A stretch of 64,000 nt of DNA. Origin: Archegozetes longisetosus (taxonomy: Eukaryota; Arthropoda; Arachnida; Sarcoptiformes; Trhypochthoniidae). Made by a program: the position numbers and the translations under genes. The notes under the pieces were generated by a model. It had not been told where the DNA came from and searched no databases. It saw nothing but the letters and a program-made list of their open reading frames with translations. The DNA lies in the NCBI GenBank assembly GCA_018873245.2, contig JAEMBT020000008.1:13999172-14063171 (forward strand), in the 5' to 3' direction. Below, piece after piece: positions 38,001 to 50,538 of this stretch. Within the stretch, counting starts at the first letter, position 1. Each line of letters begins with the position of its first letter.

Positions 38001-39467
38001 CATTCAGTTATGGAACATTCCAAAAGAAGGATTGAGTGAAAATCTTGACCAATATGAAGCCAAATTAGTGGCACATAATGACAGGTTGACTATCATTCAA
38101 TTTCATCCGAATGCGAGTGACGTGTTGGCCAGTTTTGCAATGGACATGACACTAATTATTTGGGATCTCAAGTCACTAGAGGCCAAAATCAGTATAACTT
38201 CACACTCTGAGCCATTGTTTGGAATATCCTGGAGTCCGGACGGATCGCTTTTGGCGACACTTTGTAAAGATCAGAAGATTCGTATATTCAACCCTCGAGA
38301 AGGCGGAAAACTAATGCAAGAAGGTTCTGGTCCTCAGGGCAGTCGAGGTGGACGTATTTGTTGGGCTCAAAAGGGACGAGTTTTGATCGTTACAGGATTC
38401 AGCAGGTATTTCAAATCTCTCAATTGTTTTATTGCTGAAGATCACGCTTTCGTTCAAGTCTTAGTGCTGTACTGGAAAAGCACGTGCTTTAAAGCATGTC
38501 TTGCTAGAGAATGTGATACTAACAGTTATAACCAATCAATGTTTTAGGGTATCCGAACGTCAATTCCTAGTCTATGATTCGAATGATATTTCAAAAGTGA
38601 TCGCTTCTGAAGGATTGGACGTTTCGCCAGCAATTCTTATTCCGTTTTATGATGAGGACAGTTCGACATTGTTTTTGACAGGAAAAGGAGATTCAACGAT
38701 ATTCACATTTGAGATCTCTTCTCCTTCGGATGGCGCGCCATATATTCACCATTTGTCTCATTACAACACCCCAACTCCTCACCAATCCGTTTCACTTCTT
38801 CATAAATGCTATTGTGACGTACGGATAGTAGAGTTTGCTCGTGGATATCGATTGACCACTTCGTCAATCGAACCGATTTCCTTTACAGTCCCAAGACTTC
38901 GAGTAATTTTATCTAAACGTCAATTTTGAAACTTTAATTTAAAAATTTTTTTATAATATATAGAATGAGTATTTTCAAGACGACTTATTCCCTCCGACCA
39001 AAGTCTTGTGGTCGCCCTCTTTGTCGTCGGATGAATGGTTTGCTGGTCAAAATGGAGAACCAAAATATATAAGTTTAAAACCTGATGACATGGGTCTATT
39101 ATCTGAAGCTTTACCTCCTGCTCCAACCAAAAGGGAAACCAACAATTCTAACTCAATACCCATTCAATTTGAAGGCGATGTTCCACTTCAGAGCTCACTT
39201 GCTTTTCTCAATGCTGGTCGCGAAAAGCAAGAAATGGTCAGTTATTATCACTTTCTGTTTATTTAGTTCTATTAATTATTCTAATTCTTATCATACTCTT
39301 AGATTGTTCAGCAAATGTCTGAAAAAGTCGAGTTTAAGGATGAAATACTTCCTCAAGACTGTTATGAAGGAGTTGATCCAAATGAATGGGTAATTCAAAA
39401 TTAATATTCAACAAAGTTCTTGCTTTTAAAATTATCTTTTTATTAATAGGATGACAATAATGATTGA
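35015..39467 (+). CDS. CORO7: Coronin-7 (tandem WD40 actin/Golgi regulator)
   Basis: Nine coding exons: 35015-35077, 35211-35304, 35414-35482, 36416-37642, 37700-38405, 38548-38902, 38964-39236, 39303-39389, 39450-39467; 2892 nt, 963 aa (human 925). Coronin-7 has two coronin WD40 propellers in one chain and lacks a coiled coil; it regulates actin and Golgi trafficking (pod-1 in flies and worms). First propeller: MYKFKVSKYKN, ISDFDFSPFDD, FQDDLFP-type closing motif YREFHSDLFPETK. Second propeller: KFRHLKGTIL, HITNFSGLS, FDPFDAHRIAVGCDNGTIQ, GISWSPDGSLLATLCKD, PSDGAPYIHHLSHYNTP, and NEYFQDDLFPPT. The C-terminus YEGVDPNEWDDNND matches the acidic Trp-containing tail of the family. Intron 3 is 933 bp; exon 9 encodes only DDNND. 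Stop is 191 bp from the convergent UFM1 stop. Identification is firm. Confidence 0.95.
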
Positions 39468-39658
39468 AATCATGGATAATATTCTTATTTATTGGTCGTA
39501 TTATATATTGAAATTATAGCCAAATTATTTGATAATTTATCGAAATTTATATATTTCAGTATTTATTTTTTTAAAAAAATTTTTAAACTTGAAATAATCT
39601 GAGAATTATGATTATGTTTTACCATTAGTTGTGCAATTTGTTTAATTTATAAATTAAT

Positions 39659-40154
39659 TTAACTAAAATTAAACTTATTTAAACAAAACCCCACTCTATC
39701 TCTTGGTATTAGCCGTAACTCAGATCCATGCTTTAGAAAGACATCGCCAGCAGTTTGCGAGGGATTTATTCCAATACCATCATCGGTTATAATAGCGCTG
39801 GTGGCAGGAGCTTGTTTGAACTGAAATTAAAGTTCAAATTTAAAGTTCAATTAATCAATGGTGACAAAACAATATTTTTTAATAAATTACTTCTTCGGCC
39901 GCATATTTGAGGACAGCAGTGAAGGGAGCATTTTCTGGCACCGTTAATCTGTATGAATAATAAGTTGATTAGTAAATCAATAGCAGATTGAGTCATCTGA
40001 TCAGACTAACACTTTATACGGTAGTTTTGGGTCCGATGTCAGAGTTATCTTAAACGTCACTTTTGCTGTTGCGCTCCCGGTTGCCCTAAAATAATACATT
40101 CAAATTAGTTTATTAAATTTACTATCGATTCTGTTAACTTTGAATTACTCACAT
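39659..40154 (-). CDS. UFM1: UFM1 ubiquitin-fold modifier
   Basis: Minus-strand exons 40153-40154, 40011-40085, 39891-39948, 39659-39820; 297 nt, 98 aa. UFM1 is a ubiquitin-like modifier attached by UBA5-UFC1-UFL1, chiefly to ribosomal protein uL24 at the endoplasmic reticulum. Conserved text is clear: [66 protein letters not shown]. The conjugating glycine of RDRVG is followed by nine residues (FCLNKFNFS), longer than the usual two or so, which UFSP proteases would need to remove. No in-frame ATG exists in exon 2; a GTGAGT donor after AAT at 40153 and a TTTTAG acceptor before 40085 create ATG from AT|G, giving [12 protein letters not shown]. The second intron uses a GTTAGT donor. The start model is inferred; the rest is certain. 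DDX18 starts 272 bp away, divergently. Confidence 0.92.
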
Positions 40155-40426
40155 TCTTCCCGTGAAAATACTAATTAATAAATTGTGGTTAACCCAAAAC
40201 TCGACTCACTTAGCCCTCGAATTAAATGCCACGCAATATAAACATATGAGTTATACATAAAATATGTCAGACTTTAAAACCCAAAGCACGTGTCTCTTAA
40301 CTGTTTGTGTGTCAATACATGTGAGCAGTCCTATTTGAAATTGAGTATATTTTTCAATATTTTACTAATTCAATTGTAATTGCTTTCTTTGGAATAATTT
40401 AATTTCATATTTGGTTATTGTTAATA
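40155..40426. promoter_or_regulatory. Putative bidirectional promoter UFM1/DDX18
   Basis: Only 272 bp separate the divergent start codons of two housekeeping genes, so regulatory sequence must be shared or overlapping. No TATA box is placed with confidence; an E-box-like CACGTG occurs near 40287-40292. Confidence 0.5.
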
Positions 40427-43400
40427 ATGCCGAAAGTACACGAAGAGGCGTTAATGAGACAATTGAAGAAACGATTGAAACATAAACAGAAACAAAAGTT
40501 GAAAAATACTAACAATTCTATCCAATCAGTTGATGACCAAATTAATGATGATAATGAAGAAGAAATTAATAATAATAAAAGAAAATTGAAACAAAATGAT
40601 GAAGACAAAAAAAGTAAATACATTTTTACTTGAATTTTATTTTATTATAATTTTATTCTTTGATTGCAGAAAAAGTTAAAACTAGTGAACAATCAAATGG
40701 TGATAATACACATGACGAATCAGTTGAAGATAACAACAAAGAGGAAACTGATGACGAAGAATGTCCCCAGTTGGTTAATGTGGAAACAACTCCATTTCAA
40801 CCTTCACTTCTAACGGCAAGTTCTTTCGACGATTTAAAGGATAAGATATCAGAGTTTACTCTAAGAGCTATTAAAGACATGGAATTCAGTCAAATGACGG
40901 AAATTCAATCGAAGACTATTCCTCATTTATTAGAGGGAAAGTAAGTCAATTTGAGATGAAAAAGTTTGTTGAAATGATTATAAATAGTGATTCTGTAATT
41001 GATTAGAGATGTGGTCGGCGCTGCAAAGACTGGAAGTGGAAAGACATTGGCTTTTCTCATCCCTGCCATTGAATTGATGTATAAATTAAAATTCATGCCT
41101 CGAAATGGAACCGGAGTTCTTATTATATCACCAACCAGAGAACTCTCCATGCAAACCTTTGGCGTCTTAAAAGAATTAATGAAGTATCATAAGCAAACTT
41201 ATGGCTTAATTATGGGTGGAACTAATCGCCAATCAGAAGCACTTAAATTGGTCAAAGGAGTGAATATTCTAGTTGCAACTCCTGGACGACTGTTAGATCA
41301 TTTGCAAAATACAAAGCAATTTCTGTACAAAAATCTTCAGTGTTTGATTATCGATGAAGCGGATCGCATACTAGATATCGGATTTGAAGAAGAAATGAAA
41401 GCAATCGTTAGATTATTGCCTCAAAGAAGGCAAACTATGCTCTTTAGTGCTACTCTCACTAAAAAAACAGATGATTTGATTAGTGTCGCGCTTAAGAAAG
41501 AACCGCTTTATATAGGTTTGGAAGAATACAAAGATCAGGCTACTGTTGAGGGATTAGAACAGGGCTTTGTCATTTCACCGAGTGATAAGAGATTTCTGCT
41601 TTTGTTCACATTTTTGAAGAAGAATCGCAAGAAGAAAGTAATGGTTTTCTTTAGTTCTTGTATGTCTGTCAAATTTCATCACGAGTTACTCAACTACATT
41701 GATCTACCGGTCATGTGTATTCATGTAAGTTTGAGCTTGAGTTTAAAGTTTCAATTGATGTTTAAAGCTTGAACTTATGTCTAAAGTTTGAGCGTATGTT
41801 TAAAGTATGAGCTTATGTTTAATGTTTATGTTTGATTTTATTACAGGGAAAGCAAAAGCAAACTAAGCGAACTACAACTTTCTTTCAATTTTGTAATTCC
41901 GAGTCTGGTATTTTGCTTTGCACTGATGTGGCAGCGCGTGGTCTCGACATTCCTCAAGTTGATTGGATAGTGCAATACGATCCTCCTGATGATCCCAAGG
42001 TATTAAATTAGTGCTTAACCGTTGAAGTTTATGCTATATATGAATATTAAAACGCTAATTACACTGTATATAATCGCCTAATCTGTCTCTATATCTGGAT
42101 GTAGGAATATATACATCGAGTCGGTCGAACAGCTCGTGGTGAGGGAGCGCGCGGACACGCTCTGTTAATTCTCAATCCTGAAGAACGAGGGTTTCTACGT
42201 TATTTAAAAGAAGCTAAAGTACCACTTCAAGAATTCGAATTTTCTTGGAATAAAGTCGCTAACATTCAGCCACAGGTAATCCATTGAATTGAAATTAATT
42301 GAAATGTGAATTTGGATAGATTTGAATGGCGTAAAAGCGTTCTATTAATAACTAATTCTCTGCTCTTAATTAATTTATTTGGTTAAATATACATTCCTGT
42401 TGCGCAATATATACACTGATTTGATATACATTTTAAAGTTGATATTATATTAAGCAAAAATTTGGCAAATGATTCAATGAAAGCGTAGATAGCATTAGAA
42501 GGTTTAACTAAACGAATCATTAAAATTATAAAAATGATCAACTTGATCATATCTAACTCTATATGCTTAATAGACTTTTGGCGTATAAAATACTCCCTAT
42601 AATACTGATATATACCCACTTGGTTTTATTTCATTTCATTTGATTATCCACTAAATACTTGTTAACTATTTGACAAATCGTATCTCTAATGTCTTTCAAA
42701 ACTATTACTAAATCCATTCTCTCTTTGTTTTGTGTATGCTATTAATAGTTTGCTTTTTTTGTTCATTTCAGCTAACTTTCACTTTGTTCAGCTGAATGAT
42801 GAGATTTGTTTGAATTTTGTTTGTATTTTGTTTGTATTTTGTTTGAACACTTTCTTCCTTATGTCTGACTTGTAATTACTATAAATTTAAACTAAATTGA
42901 ACAAACTTGTAAATTTATAATTTGTTGAGATAACGATTGAATGACAACAAACCTAATTTTGTTTTTAGTTCGTTTATATGATAGCAATAAGAAACGATTG
43001 CTCTATTTATTTTCTAATTTCAAGCAAAATGCTTTCAAAATTCAATCCTTTTTCGCTTTCCTTAATCATCACATTTTTCTGTTTGTTTTCTATCACTTTT
43101 TCTGTTTGTTTTCTATGAATTTTTGTGTTAGCTCACCAAATCAATTGATTGCCATAGAATGAATGTTTTTAACATTAAGAATCATGTTTATTACGCTAGA
43201 AGTCCTAAAATAGTTTCACTTTGAATCAGTTTGGGGTATGTCTTGCTATTTCATGACTTGTGCAATTTCCTACACTTCTACTTACCATACGATTGCATTC
43301 TTATAGTTTGACTTACAATTCTTACAGTTTTACTTATGATTCTTGCAGTTTTACTTATAATTCTTACGGCTCTACTTTGCATTCTTACGGTCTTAACATT

Positions 43401-44407
43401 CTTACAGGTTTACTCTCGCAGCCCTATAGTTAATGCTGTCCAACGCTTTTCTGCTCATTTATCTCTTATTTACGTTACCATTAGGTGAAAATATCCTAAA
43501 ATATGACTTCTTCTACTCGAACCTCTCATTATTTATTACATTTGACTTTTCTTACTCTTTCTCCCTTTTTGATGCATTAACTCAAATCCGGGTTTAATTT
43601 AGACGAATGATAGATGACTGTCAACAGCGTTCACTGATCGCCAATTGGCGTTTGCATAAACTTTGTCGAAATAGTTTCTGTGCCTAATTTGTATTGGCAT
43701 TAGTTCTACTATTAACCTTAAATACAACTTTCATAGAATAACTCTACTCATTTATCATCTCTTCTGGCCACTTGTCAAACTTCCTCTTCTCTTTTACTTC
43801 AACTTCTCGAACTTCAACTTTCTTTACTACCAATTATTTGCTCTTATTCTACTTTTCTATTACACCATAATTTATATCTTCCACATCATATCAAACCAAA
43901 TTCTCAATGATCTTAGGCAAAAAAGGCAATTACGATTGAAGGTATAGTTGAAATGAATAGAGAAGAGAAGAAGGTTGACAAGTAAGTTGACATGGAAGAT
44001 GACATGGAAGTTGACATGGAAGATGACATGGCAACTGTAGCTATGCATCATTTTAATGTCTCCAACTCCAACTCAAACATGTCATCATTATAGGCAAATC
44101 TAATTCTCTGTTTTTCTCTTCAAACCAGACTTGTTCACATCCATAATCTTCGCGCAAACCTTACCATTACTTCTTGCTTATCTTCTTATTTTCTTATATC
44201 AGTATAGGTTCTAAATTTAGGCTCATTTCCTTCTATCATCTGATCCGCTGCTGATACGAATTCTGCTGCATTCGTCAGTAGATGATTTTGATTTTTTGGC
44301 TCCAAATACCTTTCCTAATGTCATTTTATGTGTATCTTTCACCATGAATCTTTCAATATTTTCTACCATCACCTTCTTCACTATGAACCTTTCAATATCT
44401 CTTTGCC

Positions 44408-44464
<57 letters not shown>

Positions 44465-47400
44465 TTAAACCTGTATGCTTGAACAGTTTGCAGGCACTGA
44501 GTTACTACTTCTTATCTAATTATTAATAACTTACTCTTCAATTTAATTTCTACTTTTAAACACACTTTGCAACTTAAGTTAATTCTAGTTTCATCAACAA
44601 TCTCATTGATTCTTGACTTGACCTCTAAAATAGACTTTTTGCAAAAAATACTGATGAATACAATTTATGTGTCAAATAGATAGCTTTGGCAAAACTTTAC
44701 ATTTTGCAAAGAATTGATAAGTTATTTGAACGAATGAAATGTTCAATACTTGACGTTTTGCTTTAAACAGTTTTCCGGCGGCTTAACTTTGATTAACTGC
44801 TATCCATTAATGACTTTATGGCTTTGTGTAAATTTTAAGTCAAAATCGATCAGCATTTAAGTTGTTCAACCAATAATTAGCTACTGAATGATATTGAAGT
44901 GGTTAATGCTTTTCAAATTGAAACAGATCTATCTTTAAATGAGTTGTTAGTTCGATCCGACTATATGACCGGTCATCTTATACTCAACTCTATTATTAGC
45001 ATTTCATGTATATTTCATGTGTTTTCATGTGTTTTTCATCTATTCCTAAATATCACCACACAAATAAACAACCAACTTTTCAAGTCTGTTAACTATATCA
45101 ATGTCTAACATAGATTGCATTATCATGTAATTTACACTTTCAAACTTGGCTTTTAGTTACCAATTATTCGATCCTCTACAACAAAAATCTCAAACTGTGC
45201 TTTCAAATTGATTTCATTTCTTCTCGAGTATTTGTGAAACTTAATAGAAATTATTTTTGAACTTTTCCCAAAAGTTCTATAAATCAACTGATTCTGGAGT
45301 CATCTTTACAAAGTTGAACGTTTTTGGGTGGAAAATGGGGTACAATTTGATTTAAAAGCTTACAAATATATGTGATTTTCGTGTAAGTTATTCTTAGGTT
45401 ATTATATTGGAATTTGAAATGTTCATGTTAGAAATATGAGTTTGAAATTTGCATTTCTATCCCACTGTTGGCACAATCTAATGGCTCTTCAATGCAACAC
45501 ATAAATTACAACTGATATTCATCTAAACTAATATCACTATATATCCCAACCGCTAGAATTAGTTTCAATTTAATTTTATAGTCACCATATGTTTATATTG
45601 CATAGATAATTACAATATTTTTCGTCGTAAATATTCTCATTGCGATATTGTTAATGAAGTCATTTATTACTCAAGTGTCAGATCCTTATAGACTTTAAAG
45701 CTTTGATTAATATAAATTAACAAAATTCATGTTTATTTTCATTCTAATTCAACACTATTTTATGAATATGTGTCTCATTGTCACAGATAGACCATTAACT
45801 CTAAAAAATTGATTCAAATCTTCTATAACTTGCTTTAATAACTAGAAGCTTAAGAACTTGTTGCCTCTTACACATAGTTCACATATTTTAACCACTTATA
45901 TAGCATTAGCTAATATTTATTGCCAACAACCCATCTTATTCCATTTAATTTATTTGTTAACTTCTCACACTTCTACTACTTTTTCCCAATTATTTCATTT
46001 CTAATTTCTTCTTCTTCTTCTTCTTCTTACTTCTCTCTTTATTATTTTCTTTTATCTTGTTTTCCATTGCGATGAACAACACTTTCCGACACTATGTAGT
46101 CAACTACTCTCTAAGCTCTTACATTAGCTATAAATAACTTTCATATTGCACTTAATTATTTATCAGATTTCCTACTGTTTCACTCGTGTGTATGAATGAA
46201 TATTAGGCACGGAACAGTAATGAGGTACATAGTGTATAATCATAGCACGTGTTTCTCAATAGACATTATAGAGAACTATAAAAAAATATGAAAACTATAG
46301 AAAAAAACTATATAAGAATTATTAAAAACTATAAAAAAAATAATAGAAAATGGCAATCTAAATGACTAAAAATTGATAAATGCAAATGTTGAATGATCCT
46401 TTTATCAATATTTGACTAAGAAATGTGTTATATTTGAAGTTAGAACATTATAATTATTTATTTATTTATAGAATGTTTTTAAGGAGAGTCACGAGAACGT
46501 TATTTCCATTTTAATAGATCGTTATGCTCTCAATCCAACCTTTTTCTAACTCTACTCATCTCTCTCGCAAACTTAAACCCTTATAAACATATTTTTTGCC
46601 TTAGCCTAATGATTCTTATGATAAATATTTATTTTTTTATAACTAATTTTTCCCTCGTAATCATTAGACACTGTTTCTACGGTTTAATATAAATATTTAT
46701 TATTATTATTATTATTATTTGCTTGAAATAATTACAGTCGTAACTTCTAAATTGTCAACTAGACTTCACTTACAAATCACTCTAAACTATTAGATTCACT
46801 CAATAAGGTAATTGTTTTCGACACTCAATTCTCGACAAGTATAACAATCCTATAACGCAAATCTCTCCAAAGCTAACTCGTCAGTACCAGCTAACTTCAA
46901 GCTCAAGGCCTCTCTTCCCCATCTCTTCTCTTGAATGCTTGAAAATATTTCTATTTTTATGTGAGCCTTCCTTTTTTAATAAACATTCTCAATATTTCGG
47001 AACTAAATTCTATCTATAATTGAATCCACAAAACGCACTAAATTCAAAACAGAAAACAGAATATTCCACTCTATGTTAAGACTCATCTATTTCTTCTTTA
47101 CTTCAGTTATTTGTTTACAACTTCGATGACTTTCGATGACTTTCTATTTGATTATCCCTTTTTCCAAACTATCAAATTGACTAAATCTTTATGAAACTGA
47201 AAATAGAATTTATTATAATTGCAAAATTTCGAGTATTTCTATTTGATGATTAATCTTAATTTAGTTAAAACTTAAATAGCAGTTGAAGTCATCAAGTATG
47301 ATTTGGATTGCCAGAATACCAGATCCCAGAATATCAGACCCCAGAATATTAACAATGTTTAAGCACTGCTTGAATACTGTAAGTTTGCAACCAACAAAAT

Positions 47401-48095
47401 ACACTCTTTTGTTGGCTTTTTTCGGTTCACTGTTAAGCACATTGTTGTCAACTGGAACTAAGAATGTTTTTATAACACTCTCTAACCATCGCTACTATCA
47501 TATACTTGTTCTTTCTCTTTGATTTATAAAGTATTAATCTATTTCTTATGTTTTCTTTTCCATTTAATTTTAAGCTCGAAAAGTTGATTTCAAAGAATTA
47601 CTTCTTGAATCTGTCAGCGAAGGAAGCATATAAAGCCTTCGTACGCGCTTATGACTCTCACTCATTGAAGCATATATTCGACGTCAATAATCTTGATTTA
47701 GTTGCTGTGGCCAAGTCTTTCGGATTCAACGTTCCTCCTTTTGTTGATTTACGTAAGTTTTTACTTTGCTTTCGTTTAGTCCAACTTTTAGTTTTACTTT
47801 AGTTTTACTTTAGTTTTACTTTAGTTTTATCTTATTTTTCGATAACATATTCAATTTTGTGTTTGCAACTAAACTCAAACATTTCTATTAGTGAAACGTT
47901 CTTGTTTCTATAATTTGTCTTTTTATTTTTTAAATAGCTGTTACTGGAGCTAAAATGGCATCGAAACATCACAGAAAAAGTGGAAGAGCCGGAAATTATT
48001 CATTACCATCAGTTGGTAGTCAGAAAAAAGCTCAAAAGTCTGTCATTTATAAACCAATTGCAATCAATAAGGATAAGAGACAGTTCGTTAGGTGA
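40427..48095 (+). CDS. DDX18: DDX18 (Pitchoune/Has1) nucleolar DEAD-box RNA helicase
   Basis: Seven coding exons: 40427-40613, 40670-40940, 41007-41724, 41847-41999, 42105-42275, 47575-47752, 47938-48095; 1836 nt, 611 aa (human 670). DDX18/Has1 is an ATP-dependent RNA helicase in nucleoli needed for 60S ribosomal subunit maturation. N-terminus: lysine-rich then Asp/Glu/Asn-rich, poorly conserved. Helicase motifs: Q-motif region [28 protein letters not shown] (K165), PTRELS, DEAD at about 269-272, [29 protein letters not shown]. The C-terminal domain has the family motif [20 protein letters not shown] and [12 protein letters not shown], then a basic tail. Exons 1-5 are compact, whereas intron 5 spans 5.3 kb. 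Poly(A) signal AATAAA at 48287-48292. Start codon preceded by AATA; no competing upstream ATG in frame. Confidence 0.95.
41727..41832. repeat. Degenerate tandem repeat in DDX18 intron 3
   Basis: About five imperfect units of roughly 19-20 nt with the core AAAGTTTGAGCTTATGTTT fill most of the 122-bp intron. Both splice sites are outside the repeat core. Confidence 0.65.
43298..43413. repeat. 21-nt tandem repeat
   Basis: Four 21-nt units beginning TTCTTACAG/TTCTTATAG/TTCTTGCAG (43298-43381) are followed by two shorter ones. Each unit contains a pyrimidine-AG string resembling a 3' splice site. Confidence 0.75.
43986..44033. repeat. 12-nt tandem repeat, 4 copies
   Basis: Alternating GTTGACATGGAA and GATGACATGGAA units, four in perfect register; the last unit ends in GCA. 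The repeat sits in the DDX18 intron. Confidence 0.9.
44411..44462. repeat. (CT)n microsatellite
   Basis: About 25 uninterrupted CT units. Open frames through it encode only Ser/Leu runs and are not genes. Confidence 0.95.
47790..47833. repeat. 11-nt tandem repeat in DDX18 intron 6
   Basis: Units of AGTTTTACTTT, three exact and a fourth degenerate, inside the 185-bp intron. Confidence 0.85.
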
Positions 48096-48286
48096 AAACA
48101 GTAATCATTATTAGAACCAGATCAATAGAATAACAACTTATCTGAAGATCGCTGCTATTCAGTCATATCTTTTATGTTATTTCTATCTATTATATGACTT
48201 TTTTTCACTTTTAAACTCCATGTACTCCATCAGGCATTTTGCCAAATATATCTTTTCTAATGATGTTATTAAACTCATTAAACTCA

Positions 48287-48292
48287 AATAAA
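48287..48292 (+). terminator. Poly(A) signal AATAAA for DDX18
   Basis: AATAAA 192 bp after the DDX18 stop codon. Confidence 0.5.
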
Positions 48293-48625
48293 AGTAATAT
48301 CTTTGAGAGAAAAGTTGGGCCCAAACCCAAGAAAATAAAACAAAAATATTCAGTGTCTTATTACTAGAATTTAGAAAATAATTCAGAGAAAGAAAGTGAA
48401 TGTGTTAAATGTATGCGCCGTTTTGTTTATATCTAACCTAATGTAAAAAATATATTTCTTGGCATCAACCAAATACAGGTTACGCTAACACAGTCCGCCT
48501 AACGCACAATTACTGCCAACATTTTACTTCTTCTTAATACAAGTCATTGTTCTTGTGCTACATCTTTGTGTCCTTCCCCCGCATCTCTATCTCTGACCTT
48601 TTCCTCACTCTTGCTCAAACTCTTG

Positions 48626-48770
48626 TTTCATATTAAGCTCAACTTACTATTAGAGGTCTTGTTTCATATTAGGCACAACTCAACTCAACTTAACTCAACT
48701 TAATTCAACTCAACTCAACCCAACTCACTGTTAAAAGTCTTACTTTATATTAGGCTCAACTCATCATTTG
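48626..48770. repeat. AACTC-rich and TCATATTAGGCTCAACT repeats
   Basis: A 5-nt AACTC/AACTT run (about 48673-48727) is flanked by three similar copies of a longer unit containing TTTCATATTAGGCTCAACT. Confidence 0.65.
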
Positions 48771-50538
48771 CAAGGGTTAGCTTAATATTGAGTATAAATT
48801 GTAGAATAAATTCTATCTTATTCCACATAAGGCTATCGGTCTGCCATTTGCGGTCTCCTAAATCAAGTTTTCAACCAATAATTTATTGCTAACTTATTTA
48901 TAGTTTATTGTAAAATAATTTTCTTCTACATGTTATGAGAGTCGGCAAACCTATTAATACGGTTCGTTGTCATGAATTCGTTAGTTTTGTTGTTTTTGAA
49001 AAGATGAGATTTCTAGAAAAATATTAGTCACATATGTAGGCGTTATAGGACTAAATGTTTTATAACTATCTATTTTTTACATCCTGTACTACAACTCCAA
49101 TTGAATTATGTCTTCTAATATTTTTAATTACAATTCACGATATGTCTTCCACTTCCTCTTATACTTGTTCCGCCTAAATCTTCTCCCTTAACGTCTTTCA
49201 CTTAAACACCTTCTGCTTGAGCTTCTTCTACAAAACACTTGTATTCATCAGAATTAGAAGCTCTTATATTTTGGTAGTCCCCTTCTCTAATCTAAAAGTC
49301 CCCTTCTCTAATCTAAATATTGTAGAGTAATTCTATACATGTTTCTCAAATGCATCACTAATATTCAAATTGACATTACCATTACACTATCATTTTATAA
49401 CTTATTTACCACTTCAGTTAACTTGCCTTAAAGCTAACATTCATTTCTCCTTAATCTAAATATCACTTCTAATTAACTCATTCCGAACTTGACTTCAATC
49501 AATTGGACGCTAGATTTCAAGTATTTAGGTTTCAGTTGTAATTATTTATAACGTTTCATTTCACGTTTTTGGGTATGTTAGAAATTGAAGTTAACTGAAG
49601 ACTGGCGTCCTTTTTAAGTGAGCCAAACATGAGTCAAATAGTATCGATAATATATCATCTTTCTGTCTAATTCTTATTTTTCTTGTTTACTATAGTCAAA
49701 ATGATAAATTTATTATTCTCATTTTTACTAATTATATATCTCTATTTTCTCTTCTTCTTCATCTTCTTTACTTCTTCATCTCTTTTTTTATTCTCTTTAC
49801 TTCTCCCTTTTATGTCAACTTTTCTAAACTTTAGACAAGTTTCACTTACATCCACTTTTCCACTCAATCTAAACTCCTTTCAAATACTTATTTTTCTAAC
49901 TCTAATTAATCACAAGCTCTATCTTTGAAAAGTGAACCTCTTATAATGAATAACTTATTTCTCCCGAAAGGTTATTTTGTTGAAATCAAATTAGTTCAAA
50001 AAGAAATATTGAGCAATAAAAGCAATACCGCAAGTTGTATACTTAGTCGTTTCCGAATTAAGCTGTGACTACCACGCATGCGTCCAAAATCGACTCATAT
50101 CTCCGTATTGAACAGTTCATTTATAAATAAGAAAACAACTTAATATGGGAACGCAATTTGATGCATGCGCAGAAATCACTGCTTAATACGGAAACGGCTC
50201 TGTAATCAAACTGCTTAGTAAGGAACTTGCGATGTTTCGCATCTACTCGATCGAAGCCCTTTAAGGTAATATGAAATTGATAGCATAGTCAAATTTTTTG
50301 TTGAGCATACTGACTGCAAAGCTAGAGGTTTAGACAAAGGATTTTTTGATTTTACAGTCTAGTGGATTGTGGAGCAATATTTTCATAATTATCTAGTATG
50401 ACAAATGTATGACAAATTTTCACGTAAGGCAGAGCAAAAGTGCGATCATTTGGTTAGGGTAAAGATATTACTAAAGAGATGTTTTGTTAGCGATGTTTTG
50501 GTTTTTTATGAGACCTATTTCCGTTAGTGCCAACATGG

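Larger units (their letters stand above)
42276..47574 (+). other. DDX18: DDX18 intron 5 (5.3 kb) with several repeats
   Basis: No nested gene found on either strand. Contents: TTTGTTTGTATT units at about 42810-42846, a 21-nt tandem repeat at 43298-43413, a 12-nt tandem repeat at 43986-44033, (CT)n at 44411-44462, (TTC)n at about 46005-46028, an A-rich stretch with AACTATA repeats at about 46270-46345, and (TTA)n at about 46696-46719. Confidence 0.75.

Noticed and set aside
44296..44526. 76-codon frame through the CT repeat
   Set aside because: Mostly a Ser/Leu translation of a microsatellite in an intron.
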